Below, piece after piece: positions 1 through 8,296 of a stretch of DNA of 48,801 nt (its first letter is position 1; each line of letters begins with the position of its first letter). The stretch comes from Rodentibacter trehalosifermentans (GTDB taxonomy: Bacteria > Pseudomonadota > Gammaproteobacteria > Enterobacterales > Pasteurellaceae), in assembly GCF_002000545.1 (NCBI RefSeq), contig NZ_MLHL01000032.1:1-48801 (forward strand). The letters run 5' to 3'. Made by a program: the position numbers and the translations under genes. The notes beneath the pieces are model-generated. The model was given only the letters and a program-made list of their open reading frames with translations. It searched no databases and was not told the origin of the DNA.

Positions 1-900
1 GCCGATTGCCACGTTCCACAGGAAGGTTGGCACTATGTGAAAGCAAAATTTATTGCACTTAAAGATGCGTGGTATGAAATGCAGGGTAAATTGGATACGA
101 AGCAAAAATATGAAGCCCACCGTGCCGAGATGGCACAACGGGTATGGGATGAGATGAAAGCAACGGATTCCGAAACTTGCCGTAGTTGCCACAGCTTTGA
201 GGCGATGGAATTTTCTGCACAAAGCCGCCTTGCCAAACAAACCCATATCAGTGCGAAAGCCAATGGACAGACCTGTATTGATTGCCATAAAGGTATCGTC
301 CACTTTTTGCCTGAAACCCATGGCAGCACAGAAGCACAATCCCCCTCCAATTTAGCTGGAAATCTCACCCAACAAGCACCGATTTATGCGACAACGATGA
401 GCTCGGCACAAGACGAACAAGGAGGCGATATTCGCCTAATGCCTTATGCGGAAATCACAAATTGGCAAACCAAAGGTGAGCAATTAGTGGGCAGCTTACA
501 GGGCTGGCAACAAGTCGGTGCCGATTCGGTGCTTTATCAAGCGCTCGGTAAGCGTATTAATGTGGCGTTAGTCGATGAACAGGCGCGTAAAGCCATGACA
601 GTATTACAAACCCAACATGATGAGGTAACCGATTCTGACTGGAAAGAAGTGCGCTTTATTGTTTCTGTACCAAAAGAAAAAATGTCCTCAGATTTGACCG
701 CACTTAATCAATACGGTAGCCAATTAAACCAAACCCATTGCAGTAGCTGTCATGCGGCGATTAGTGCCGATCACTACACGGCAAACCAATGGATTGGCGT
801 GGTCAATTCCATGAAAGATCGCACTTCAATGAATAAAGATGAAGTGCGTGCTTTAACCATTTACTTACAACGCCATGCCAAAGATATGGTTGCAAAATAA
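1..900 (+). CDS. torY: TorY/TorC-type multihaem cytochrome c (3' part)
   Basis: Membrane-anchored quinol-oxidising cytochrome that passes electrons from the menaquinol pool to the periplasmic molybdoenzyme encoded next. The reading frame is open from base 1, so the gene starts upstream of the window and the N-terminal membrane anchor is not visible. The frame begins inside a haem motif (ADCH, first Cys lost), followed by CRSCH (178-192) and CIDCH (274-288) of the NapC-like tetrahaem domain. A fifth motif, CSSCH (739-753), lies in a separate C-terminal monohaem domain. NapC alone lacks this last domain; TorC and TorY have it. The reductase gene starts 28 bases after the stop, so the two are presumably cotranscribed. 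TorY is preferred over TorC because the partner is TorZ/BisC-like, as in the H. influenzae HI0644-HI0643 pair. Confidence 0.9.
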   Translation, partial: ADCHVPQEGWHYVKAKFIALKDAWYEMQGKLDTKQKYEAHRAEMAQRVWDEMKATDSETCRSCHSFEAMEFSAQSRLAKQTHISAKANGQTCIDCHKGIVHFLPETHGSTEAQSPSNLAGNLTQQAPIYATTMSSAQDEQGGDIRLMPYAEITNWQTKGEQLVGSLQGWQQVGADSVLYQALGKRINVALVDEQARKAMTVLQTQHDEVTDSDWKEVRFIVSVPKEKMSSDLTALNQYGSQLNQTHCSSCHAAISADHYTANQWIGVVNSMKDRTSMNKDEVRALTIYLQRHAKDMVAK

Positions 901-928
901 TTCACTTTCATCGCTAAACGAGGTCAAT

Positions 929-3409
929 ATGAAAAAGCATAACCTTAATCAACAACGCCGTGATTTCATTAAAAATACCTCCCTTGGTGTTGCCGGGGTA
1001 TCCCTTTCCGGGGGAATGATGGGGGCTGTATTGTCGAAAACGGCAGCCGCTGCTGAGCCTGAATTAAAAACTGTGGTAACGGCGGCACATTGGGGGCCGA
1101 TAGGTGTCGTCGTACAAGATGGCAAAGCGGTAAAATCCGGTGCGGCCATAGCACCTGCCATCCCTAATGAACTGCAAACCGTGGTAGCCGAACAACTTTA
1201 TAGTGAAACCCGTGTGAAATACCCAATGGTACGCAAAGGTTATTTAGAAAACCCGGGAAACAGCGATACCAGCATGCGTGGTCGTGATGAATGGGTGCGG
1301 GTATCTTGGGAACAAGCGCTTGATCTTGTGCATCATCAGCTTCATAAAGTGCGTGAACAATATGGCGCCAGTGCCATTTATGCCGGCTCTTATGGTTGGT
1401 TTAGTAGCGGCTCTCTCCATGCCTCCCGCACACTTTTACAACGTTATATGAACATCACCGGTGGCTTTGTGGGTTACAAAGGTGACTACTCTACCGGTGC
1501 CGCACAAGTGATTATGCCGCATGTTTTGGGTACGATTGAAGTCTATGAACAACAAACCAGCTGGGAAGTCTTACTTGAAAGCAGTGATATCATTGTGCTT
1601 TGGGGAGCCAACCCACTCACCACGTTACGCATTGCTTGGATGTCTTCCGATCAAAAAGGCATTGAGTATTTCAAAAAATTCCAAGCCACCGGCAAACGAA
1701 TTCTCTGTATTGATCCAATAAAAAGTGAAACCTGCCAAATGCTTGGTGCAGAATGGATCCCTGTCAATACGGCAACAGATGTTCCTTTAATGCTTGGGAT
1801 TGCCCACACCTTAGTCAGCGAAGACAAGCACGACAAAGCTTTCTTAAAAAAATACACCACCGGTTATAGTAAATTTGAAGATTACTTACTGGGTAAAACC
1901 GATGGTCAACCGAAAACGGCAGAATGGGCAAGCAAAATCTGTGGTGTGCCGGTGGATATTATTAAACAATTAGCCCATGATTTCTCCACCAACCGCACCA
2001 TGTTAATGGGCGGCTGGGGAATACAGCGTCAACGTCATGGTGAGCAATCCCATTGGATGTTAGTCACCTTAGCTTCAATGCTGGGACAAATCGGTTTACC
2101 GGGCGGAGGTTTTGGTTTTAGCTATCACTATGCCAACGGCGGGGTCCCTACTGCGACAGGAGGAACCATTGGTTCAATCAGTGCCACACCATCAGGCGGG
2201 AGCGGGGAAAAAACCTGGTTAGATGATTCGGCAAAATTCTCCTTCCCTGTAGCGCGTATTGCCGATGCCTTGCTCAATCCGGGTAAAACTATTGATTATA
2301 ATGGTGAGAAAATTACCTATCCGGATATTAAAGTCGTCTATTGGGCGGGCGGAAATCCTTTCACTCAACATCAAAATACCAATTTATTAGTTAAAGCGTT
2401 CCAAAAACCGGAAACCGTTATTGTCAATGAAGTTAACTGGACCCCAACAGCCCGTATGGCGGATATTGTTTTGCCGGCAACAACCAGCTATGAACGCAAT
2501 GACTTAACCATGGGTGGCGACTATTCCATGTTTGCGGTCTATCCAATGAAACAAGTGGTACCACCGCAATTTGAAGCGAAAAACGATTTCGATATTTTTG
2601 CCGAACTTGCCAAACGTGCCGGTAAAGAAGAAGCCTTTACGGAAGGCAAAACGGAAATGGAATGGTTGGAAGGATTTTATAAAACCGCGTTCACGAGCGC
2701 ACGTCAAAACCGTGTTGCGATGCCTCGCTTTGAACGCTTCTGGGAAGAAAACAAACCTTTCCTATTTGAAGCCGATGAAACCGCCAAAAAATGGGTGCGC
2801 TATGCCGAGTTTCGTGAAGATCCGCTGCTTAACCCACTTGGCACCCCATCAGGCAAAATTGAGATTTACTCCGATGTGGTGGCAAAAATGAATTATGACG
2901 ATTGCAAAGGTCACCCCACTTGGATGGAGCCGGAAGAATTTGCCGGTAATCGTACACAAGCGCACCCTCTTGCCCTTGTCACCCCCCATGCCTACTATCG
3001 TTTACACAGCCAATTGGCCCACACCTCATTACGCCAAAAATATGCCGTCAATGATCGTGAACCGGTTTTAATTCACCCTGAAGATGCCAAAGCCCGTGGT
3101 ATTGCAGATGGCGATATTGTGCGTATCCATAACGCTCGGGGTCAAGTGTTAGCCGGGGCTGTTGTAACGGAGGGAATTATTAAAGGGACGGTTGGATTAC
3201 ATGAAGGCGCGTGGTATGACCCACTCGATTTAGGGAAAGGCGAAATGCCGCTGTGTAAAAACGGTAGTCCAAATGTGCTAACCCGTGATGAGGGCACCTC
3301 CAAACTCGCCCAAGGTAACTCGCCGAATACTTGTCTTGTTCAGGTAGAAAAATACACGGGCATTGCACCGGAAGTCACGGTATTTAAGCAACCGAAATAT
3401 TCGGTATAA
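929..3409 (+). CDS. torZ: Periplasmic molybdopterin S-/N-oxide reductase (TorZ/BisC/MtsZ type)
   Basis: Bis-MGD molybdoenzyme of the DMSO reductase family that reduces S-oxides and/or N-oxides as terminal electron acceptors. The protein has 826 residues. The ATG at 929 is chosen because it follows AACGAGG (917-923) and directly opens a Tat signal, QQRRDFIKN (twin Arg 10-11) followed by a hydrophobic stretch. GDYSTG holds Ser188, the expected molybdenum ligand of the DMSO/TMAO reductase subgroup. Upstream SYGWFSSG carries a Tyr-Gly-Trp that aligns with active-site Tyr/Trp residues of Rhodobacter DMSO reductase (inference). The C-terminal dinucleotide-binding domain is complete. The H. influenzae counterpart was long annotated BisC/TorZ and more recently described as a methionine sulfoxide reductase, MtsZ. 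True substrate preference cannot be read from the sequence. Confidence 0.9.
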   Translation: MKKHNLNQQRRDFIKNTSLGVAGVSLSGGMMGAVLSKTAAAAEPELKTVVTAAHWGPIGVVVQDGKAVKSGAAIAPAIPNELQTVVAEQLYSETRVKYPMVRKGYLENPGNSDTSMRGRDEWVRVSWEQALDLVHHQLHKVREQYGASAIYAGSYGWFSSGSLHASRTLLQRYMNITGGFVGYKGDYSTGAAQVIMPHVLGTIEVYEQQTSWEVLLESSDIIVLWGANPLTTLRIAWMSSDQKGIEYFKKFQATGKRILCIDPIKSETCQMLGAEWIPVNTATDVPLMLGIAHTLVSEDKHDKAFLKKYTTGYSKFEDYLLGKTDGQPKTAEWASKICGVPVDIIKQLAHDFSTNRTMLMGGWGIQRQRHGEQSHWMLVTLASMLGQIGLPGGGFGFSYHYANGGVPTATGGTIGSISATPSGGSGEKTWLDDSAKFSFPVARIADALLNPGKTIDYNGEKITYPDIKVVYWAGGNPFTQHQNTNLLVKAFQKPETVIVNEVNWTPTARMADIVLPATTSYERNDLTMGGDYSMFAVYPMKQVVPPQFEAKNDFDIFAELAKRAGKEEAFTEGKTEMEWLEGFYKTAFTSARQNRVAMPRFERFWEENKPFLFEADETAKKWVRYAEFREDPLLNPLGTPSGKIEIYSDVVAKMNYDDCKGHPTWMEPEEFAGNRTQAHPLALVTPHAYYRLHSQLAHTSLRQKYAVNDREPVLIHPEDAKARGIADGDIVRIHNARGQVLAGAVVTEGIIKGTVGLHEGAWYDPLDLGKGEMPLCKNGSPNVLTRDEGTSKLAQGNSPNTCLVQVEKYTGIAPEVTVFKQPKYSV

Positions 3410-3429
3410 AAGATCATTTTATACCAGCG

Positions 3430-3460
3430 AAAGTGCGGTCAATTTTGACCGCACTTTTTT
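3430..3460 (+). terminator. Inverted-USS terminator after torZ
   Basis: AAAGTGCGGTCAA and its exact complement TTGACCGCACTTT face each other across a 2-base centre, followed by Ts. This makes a strong stem-loop with a U tract 20 bases after the torZ stop. The stem consists of two opposed DNA uptake signal words, a common terminator design in Pasteurellaceae. Confidence 0.85.
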
Positions 3461-3490
3461 GTAGTGGAATAAAGAAGATAAAAATGAAAA

Positions 3491-4309
3491 TTAGCCTGAT
3501 AGCACCTCTTTTAACACTTGTGCAATCCCCCCTTCATTATTTGATGTGGTCACTAATTTTGCCTGTGACTTTACTTCCTCTTCCCCATTGCCCATGGCAA
3601 CGCCTAGGCCCACCCGTGTTAACATACTAATATCATTATGATTATCACCGAATGCGATCACCTCTTTTGGATCGATTCCCCACATATTCAATAAAGCCAA
3701 CAATCTCCCGCCTTTCGTATTACCAGCATTGGCAATATCTACACGATCTACCCACGACCATTCACAACTAAATTGTGAGATCGGCAGTTCATTGACTACA
3801 TCATTCATCATCGCTTTATTCTCTGCGCTAATGACACATTTCCAGATTGGGTGATGGTTATCTATCACTTCTTGAATACTTTCAACTTTTCTCACATCTG
3901 GGCGAACCTCAGGTGGGCAAGTTTCTACCCATTTCAGAAATTTTTCCATATGCGGGTTAAGTTGCGCATAATTCATTGAATCTCGGGAATACATCAACAG
4001 GTGGCAATGATGTTTTTCGGCCACATCATAAATTAATTGTGCCTGTTGTTTGGAAAGCGGATTAGCAAAGGGTGTGGAATCTGTCGCCACATCATAAACA
4101 TAAGTGCCATTACAACAGATAATGGGTGTATCCAAACCTAATTCGTGATAATAAGGTTTCACGGCAGTATGGTGACGTCCGGTCACCAACAGAATTTTAG
4201 TTCCCTTTTCTATTGCAGATTGAATTGCCTGTTTATTTTCCGGCAGAATCTTGCCTTCCGAATTTAATAATGTGCCATCAAGATCAAACGCAACGACTTT
4301 ATAATTCAT
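3491..4309 (-). CDS. Cof-type HAD-IIB sugar-phosphate phosphatase
   Basis: Haloacid-dehalogenase superfamily hydrolase of the Cof/YidA (IIB cap) type, 272 residues, cytosolic. Motif I is DLDGT with nucleophile Asp9 and acid/base Asp11; motif II is LLVTGR; motif IV is IAFGDNHNDISM near the C terminus. An in-frame ATG lies 33 bases upstream. The ATG at 4309 is preferred because it begins directly with MNYKVVAFDLDG and has AAGGGGAG upstream. It is the last gene of the leftward ulaE-ulaF run, 54 bases after ulaF, with a terminator-like hairpin between. The family dephosphorylates sugar phosphates and phospho-metabolites. A role in relieving sugar-phosphate build-up from ascorbate breakdown is inference from position only. 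Related family members are often annotated YidA, but substrate is uncertain. Confidence 0.85.
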   Translation of the reverse strand: MNYKVVAFDLDGTLLNSEGKILPENKQAIQSAIEKGTKILLVTGRHHTAVKPYYHELGLDTPIICCNGTYVYDVATDSTPFANPLSKQQAQLIYDVAEKHHCHLLMYSRDSMNYAQLNPHMEKFLKWVETCPPEVRPDVRKVESIQEVIDNHHPIWKCVISAENKAMMNDVVNELPISQFSCEWSWVDRVDIANAGNTKGGRLLALLNMWGIDPKEVIAFGDNHNDISMLTRVGLGVAMGNGEEEVKSQAKLVTTSNNEGGIAQVLKEVLSG

Positions 4310-4330
4310 TTTTACTCCCCTTAAATTGAA

Positions 4331-4352
4331 AAGGGCGGTCAAAAACCGCCTT
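4331..4352 (-). terminator. Hairpin between ulaF and the HAD gene
   Basis: Read leftward, AGGCGGT, a short T/G loop, ACCGCC, then CTTTTC. This is intrinsic-terminator-like and sits in the 54-base ulaF-HAD gap. It could act as a partial terminator that lowers expression of the downstream phosphatase. Confidence 0.5.
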
Positions 4353-4363
4353 ATTTTTAAATA

Positions 4364-5059
4364 TTATTGACCATAATAGGCATTTTTGCCGTGTTTACGA
4401 AGATAGTGTTTATCCAGCAACTCTTGTTGCATTGAACCCAAACCTGGTCTTAGCACTTTACTAAACAGATTCATATAAGCCAATTCTTCTAGCACAACTG
4501 CGTTATGCACCGCATTATCCGCATCCGTTCCCCACACAAAAGGACCGTGAGAATTAACCAATACTGCCGGCACTTGGTTTGGATCAATATTGCGTTTTTG
4601 GAAAGTTTCAACAATCACTTTCCCCGTTTCCAGCTCATATTCTCCCTGAATTTCAGCTGGTGTCATTTTGCGGGTGCAAGGAATTGTGCCATAGAAATAA
4701 TCAGCGTGAGTAGTGCCCAATGCCAACAGATCTTCACCCGCTTGCGCCCAAGTGGTGGCGTGACGGGAGTGGGTGTGAACAATCCCGCCAATATCTTTAA
4801 AGCGGCGGTATAACTCAAGATGTGTCGGGGTATCGGAAGAGGGCTTTTTATTGCCTTCCACCACTTCACCGGTGAACAAATCCACCACCACCATATCTTC
4901 TGCGGTCATCACCTCATAATCCACACCGGAAGGTTTTATTACGACTAAATTTGAAGTGCGATCAATTCCACTAACATTTCCCCAAGTAAATGTGACTAAT
5001 TGGTGTTTTGGTAAAGCCAAATTCGCTTTCAATACCTTTTCTTTTAATGCTTCTAACAT
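4364..5059 (-). CDS. ulaF: L-ribulose-5-phosphate 4-epimerase UlaF
   Basis: Last step of the ascorbate pathway: L-ribulose 5-phosphate to D-xylulose 5-phosphate, which enters the pentose phosphate pathway. 231 residues, AraD/FucA class II aldolase family, Zn dependent. The zinc-binding HTH motif is at His95 and His97 (IVHTHSRH), preceded by [11 protein letters not shown], a typical family segment. The ATG at 5059 is chosen because it follows GGAGG (5066-5070) and gives the normal family N terminus; a longer frame adds 12 residues of low quality. Its start overlaps the 3' end of ulaE by 7 bases, indicating translational coupling. AraD is the closest alternative, but the ulaE context favours UlaF. 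Confidence 0.92.
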   Translation of the reverse strand: MLEALKEKVLKANLALPKHQLVTFTWGNVSGIDRTSNLVVIKPSGVDYEVMTAEDMVVVDLFTGEVVEGNKKPSSDTPTHLELYRRFKDIGGIVHTHSRHATTWAQAGEDLLALGTTHADYFYGTIPCTRKMTPAEIQGEYELETGKVIVETFQKRNIDPNQVPAVLVNSHGPFVWGTDADNAVHNAVVLEELAYMNLFSKVLRPGLGSMQQELLDKHYLRKHGKNAYYGQ

Positions 5060-5913
5060 TGGAAACCTCCTTCTTTCATTTTTTCTTCGATCCAACGACG
5101 GGCGTTAATAATTTCCGCAATAGGTTCATCCGCTTTTTCTGTCCACATCTCAATTAAAAATGCGCCCCGATAATTTAATTTTGCAAGGGTTTTAAAACAA
5201 GCAACAAAATCAACACAGCCCTCGCCAAAAGGCACATCTCTGAACTGACCGGCACAGGTTTCGTTCACTTTATAGGTGTCTTTGAGATGAATGGCGGAAA
5301 TTTTATCCATACCGAGTTTTAACTCTTCGGCAACATTATCATTCCACGCAGAAAGATTACCTAAATCAGGGTAAACGGTAAACCAAGGAGATTCAATGAT
5401 CTCATCCCATTTCTTCCAGCGGGAAATGGAACTCATAAATTTCGTATCCATAATTTCTACCGCCAAGGTCACTTGATTACTGGCAGCGAGTTCCACCGCC
5501 CATTCTAAGCCTTGTTGGAAACGTTGGATTGTACCTTCATCTTGTTCTTCATAGTAAACATCATAGCCGGCTAATTGAATGGTACGAATCCCTGTATCCA
5601 CCGCAAATTGAATGGCTTTTTCCATAATTTCATAAGCTTTTTGACGGGTGGCTTCATCACGGCTACCAAAAGGAAAACGGCGATGCCCCGATAAACACAT
5701 AGATGGAATTGTCACACCGGTATTTACGATAGCTTTCACTAATTTCAACCGCTCTTTTTTACTCCAGTCTAAGCGCGCCAAACGCTCATCGGTTTCATCA
5801 ATAGATATTTCAACGAAATCAAAACCACAAGCTTTCGCAATAGACAAGCGATCTTGCCAACTAATGTTTTTAGGTAAGGCTTTTTCATAAATGCCGAGTT
5901 TATGTTTTCTCAC
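5053..5913 (-). CDS. ulaE: L-ribulose/L-xylulose-5-phosphate 3-epimerase UlaE
   Basis: Converts L-xylulose 5-phosphate, the product of UlaD, to L-ribulose 5-phosphate for UlaF. 286 residues, xylose-isomerase-like TIM barrel (AP endonuclease family 2). Recognisable family segments are the N-terminal [36 protein letters not shown] and IHLKDT, which supply the metal-binding Glu, Asp and His residues. The start is GTG at 5913, preceded by CAGGAGTG. The gene overlaps ulaF by 7 bases. It is separated from ulaR upstream by 93 bases that contain a 23-base palindrome, so ulaE-ulaF (and perhaps the HAD gene) appear to be a separately controlled operon. Confidence 0.92.
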   Translation of the reverse strand: MRKHKLGIYEKALPKNISWQDRLSIAKACGFDFVEISIDETDERLARLDWSKKERLKLVKAIVNTGVTIPSMCLSGHRRFPFGSRDEATRQKAYEIMEKAIQFAVDTGIRTIQLAGYDVYYEEQDEGTIQRFQQGLEWAVELAASNQVTLAVEIMDTKFMSSISRWKKWDEIIESPWFTVYPDLGNLSAWNDNVAEELKLGMDKISAIHLKDTYKVNETCAGQFRDVPFGEGCVDFVACFKTLAKLNYRGAFLIEMWTEKADEPIAEIINARRWIEEKMKEGGFQC

Positions 5914-5946
5914 TGAACACTCCTGTCAGGATTGGGATAGATAATA

Positions 5947-5969
5947 TGTTCGACTTAAAAATACGAACA
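5947..5969. promoter_or_regulatory. Candidate UlaR operator upstream of ulaE
   Basis: TGTTCG-N11-CGAACA, a perfect 6-bp inverted repeat 34 bases upstream of the ulaE GTG and downstream of ulaR. TTCGA-type half-sites also occur at 8226-8258 in the ulaA leader, but with different spacing. Assignment to UlaR is inference from position and from the shared half-site. Confidence 0.4.
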
Positions 5970-6006
5970 CCGTGAATAATTTATTTGAATCTTTCTTTCA
6001 ACTTGT

Positions 6007-6753
6007 CTAAACGAGCATTACCGATAAACCTTTTTCTTTTAACGCTTGGATCAATTCAGGCTCTGCATGTTTGCCGGTAATTAATAAATCAATATCTTGT
6101 AATTTGGTAAATAACATCCCCACTTGTTGCCCTAATTTCGTGCTATCAAGTAGCACCACATATTTCCCCGCCTTGGCGGATAACCGTTGCTCCGAATTGG
6201 CAATAATCATATCGGTTTTATACAGCCCCTCGGTGGTAAAACCTTTTCCGCTGGTAAACATAATATTGGCAGCATAGGGGCTTTCGCCTTGGTTGAGGGA
6301 AAGGGTAATCGCCTTATTTCGGTTATACTGTCCTCCCATAATCACAATATCTTCATGATTGTTTTCAATTAGCTTATTCGCAAGAGGAATAAAATTTGTG
6401 ATGATTTGTAATTTTCTTCCGCATAAATGTTCGCCTAACATTTTCATTGTCGAACCGCAGGTTAAAATAATCGAATCACCATCTTGACATAATTGACTTG
6501 CCGCCTGAGCAATGCGTTGTTTCTCATCAATATTATGAATAACCGGACTATATTGATAATCAGCAGGAAAAGACTGTATTGACTCTGCGCCGTTACGTAC
6601 TTTTTTTAATCGACCTTGCTGTGCTAATTTATTAATATCCCGTCTTGCTGTTGCCGGTGAAATCTCAAGTTGATCAACAATTTCTGTTGTCGAAAGTGCT
6701 TTTTTCTCAAGTAATAATTGTAACAATCGTCGATGACGATAATTTTCGTTCAT
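6007..6753 (-). CDS. ulaR: DeoR-family repressor of ascorbate utilisation UlaR
   Basis: Transcriptional repressor of the ula regulon; in E. coli it is released by L-ascorbate 6-phosphate. 248 residues (E. coli protein 251). The N-terminal DeoR winged helix-turn-helix contains SPATARRDINKL and LKKVRNGAESI, nearly identical to E. coli UlaR. The C-terminal sensor domain contains QIITNFIPLANKL, IVIMGGQYNRNKAIT and MFTSGKGFTTEGLYKTDM, again closely matching UlaR rather than AgaR or GlpR. It lies between the two leftward structural units, ulaG upstream and ulaEF downstream, with a hairpin after ulaG. An AAGGAAAA ribosome-binding site precedes the ATG. Confidence 0.93.
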   Translation of the reverse strand: MNENYRHRRLLQLLLEKKALSTTEIVDQLEISPATARRDINKLAQQGRLKKVRNGAESIQSFPADYQYSPVIHNIDEKQRIAQAASQLCQDGDSIILTCGSTMKMLGEHLCGRKLQIITNFIPLANKLIENNHEDIVIMGGQYNRNKAITLSLNQGESPYAANIMFTSGKGFTTEGLYKTDMIIANSEQRLSAKAGKYVVLLDSTKLGQQVGMLFTKLQDIDLLITGKHAEPELIQALKEKGLSVMLV

Positions 6754-6803
6754 TATATTTTCCTTGCTATTTCTTTGATGCCACTGCTAATAATGAACAA
6801 AAA

Positions 6804-6839
6804 ATGAGCCACCTTCAAGCAAAAAAGGTGGCTTTTTTT
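6804..6839 (-). terminator. Terminator after ulaG
   Basis: GCCACCTT (6808-6815) and AAGGTGGC (6825-6832) form an 8-bp stem, followed on the leftward strand by TCATTTTTTG and on the rightward strand by seven Ts. It separates ulaG from ulaR and would work in both directions. Confidence 0.75.
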
Positions 6840-6840
6840 G

Positions 6841-7932
6841 TTATAACATTGATTTGAATTGAATATTAGGTTCGTGTTCAAAACAATCATCAAAGCCACG
6901 AGGGTGATGATATTCAATTAAATCTTTATCACGTGGGTAAACATACTTACCGCCCACTTCCCAGATAAATGGATGGAATTGATATTGCAGACGTTCCTTA
7001 CGCATTTTCCATAATTGGATAATTTCGTCAGTGCTTGCCATAAAGTTTGTCCAAATATCGTGATGAACCGGAATTATGACTTTACAACGCAAGCTTTCCG
7101 CCATACGTAATAAATCAACAGAAGTCATCTTATCGGCAATACCGACCGGATTTTCACCGTAGTTATTAAGCGCAACATCAATATCAAATTGTTTACCATG
7201 TTTAGCAAATTGGATTGAGAAATGAGAATCCGCACCGTGATAAATATTACCACCCGGTGTTTTGAACACATAGTTTACCGCTTTGCGTCCCATTTCTTCA
7301 TCTGATGGGCAAAGACCGGCTAATTCCCCCCCCTGTTCTTCCGCACCTTCAACCGGCAAGGTCACCAAACAAGTGCGATCAAAAGAATCAAGCGCATGAA
7401 TTTCCACATCTTTTAATTTCACCACATCGCCCGGTTTAACAACAATAATACGCTCCTCAGGCACACCCCATTTTTTCCATAATTCCGCACAGTGCCAAGG
7501 ACCAACAAATTTCACGTGATCTAATTTAGGGTTATTGACAATCGCTGCTGCCACATTCACATCAATATGATCACTGTGGTAGTGAGAAGCAAGAATAAAA
7601 TCCACCTCATTAATTGCAAAGGGATCTAACACCATTGGTGCAGCGCGCAAGTTTGGTTGTAATTTACGAACACCCGCCATATTTGCCATTTGGTGACCTC
7701 GCACCATATCTTTCACTTTCTTCGTGCTTTTGCCACGACCGCACCATAAATCCATACAAAGATTTGCGCCACCCGGTGTTTTGATCCAAACCCCCACACA
7801 ACCCAGCCACCACATCGCAAAATTGCCTTCAGGCACAACTTCTTGCTCAATCTCCTCATTTAGCCAGGTACCCCACTCAGGAAAAGTAGAAAGAATCCAA
7901 CTTTCACGGGTAATTTCTTGAATTTTGCTCAT
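6841..7932 (-). CDS. ulaG: L-ascorbate-6-phosphate lactonase UlaG
   Basis: Opens the lactone ring of L-ascorbate 6-phosphate to 3-keto-L-gulonate 6-phosphate, the substrate of UlaD; cytosolic and metal dependent. 363 residues, metallo-beta-lactamase fold. The metal-binding signature HYHSDH is at residues 117-122, with a later PVHHDIW histidine pair near 290. The N terminus [18 protein letters not shown] and the segment [16 protein letters not shown] are characteristic of UlaG. The ATG is preceded by GAAGGAG. It is transcribed divergently from the permease operon across a 364-base control region. Confidence 0.95.
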   Translation of the reverse strand: MSKIQEITRESWILSTFPEWGTWLNEEIEQEVVPEGNFAMWWLGCVGVWIKTPGGANLCMDLWCGRGKSTKKVKDMVRGHQMANMAGVRKLQPNLRAAPMVLDPFAINEVDFILASHYHSDHIDVNVAAAIVNNPKLDHVKFVGPWHCAELWKKWGVPEERIIVVKPGDVVKLKDVEIHALDSFDRTCLVTLPVEGAEEQGGELAGLCPSDEEMGRKAVNYVFKTPGGNIYHGADSHFSIQFAKHGKQFDIDVALNNYGENPVGIADKMTSVDLLRMAESLRCKVIIPVHHDIWTNFMASTDEIIQLWKMRKERLQYQFHPFIWEVGGKYVYPRDKDLIEYHHPRGFDDCFEHEPNIQFKSML

Positions 7933-8149
7933 ATTTAACTCCTTCAGTTATCAAAATAATCAAAACTAATCATATCAAATCATTTCATTTTGTAAAACAC
8001 TTTTTCTAAAATTTGTGAACAAGATCTCAATTTGTCTTTTAGTTACTACAAAATAGAACAAATAAGCAATTAAAAATAGGAAAAGATTAGCTCACTAAGC
8101 TAAATAAATAAATAAAACCCTTAGCACTTATAAGGTTATGAAAATAAAA

Positions 8150-8165
8150 TGTGATATCGCTCACA
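8150..8165. promoter_or_regulatory. CRP binding site upstream of ulaA
   Basis: TGTGATATCGCTCACA matches the CRP consensus TGTGA-N6-TCACA perfectly. Its centre is about 60-61 bases before the predicted ulaA start point, the class I activation position. Confidence 0.85.
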
Positions 8166-8201
8166 AAAAATCAAATCCACTCTTTTTTATTCAAAAATAA
8201 T

Positions 8202-8210
8202 TGCTATTAT
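8202..8210 (+). promoter_or_regulatory. Extended -10 promoter of the ulaAB-ulaC-ulaD operon
   Basis: TG-C-TATTAT gives an extended -10 element; no good -35 is present 17 bases upstream, as expected for a CRP-dependent promoter. The predicted start is near 8217-8218, leaving a leader of about 80 bases that contains the TTCGA half-sites. Confidence 0.55.
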
Positions 8211-8296
8211 TTGCTGGATTTCTTTTTCGAGATCATTCGAAATGAATTCAAACACGAAGTATTTTCCATTTAATCAAAGTCAACAGAGGTTCTGTT

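Larger units (their letters stand above)
7933..8296. promoter_or_regulatory. Divergent ulaG / ulaA control region
   Basis: 364 bases without a gene, very AT-rich. It holds a perfect CRP site (8150-8165), an extended -10 for ulaA (8202-8210), and clustered TTCGA-type half-sites at 8226-8230, 8236-8241 and 8254-8258, just downstream of the predicted ulaA start. On the ulaG side there are GAACA half-sites near 8018 and 8055. The arrangement fits cAMP-CRP activation plus UlaR repression, as in E. coli, but the operators are not proven. Confidence 0.65.

Noticed and set aside
6071-6372. Rightward ORFs of 60-70 residues opposite ulaR
   Set aside because: Antisense shadows of a well-supported gene; no start signals or similarity.
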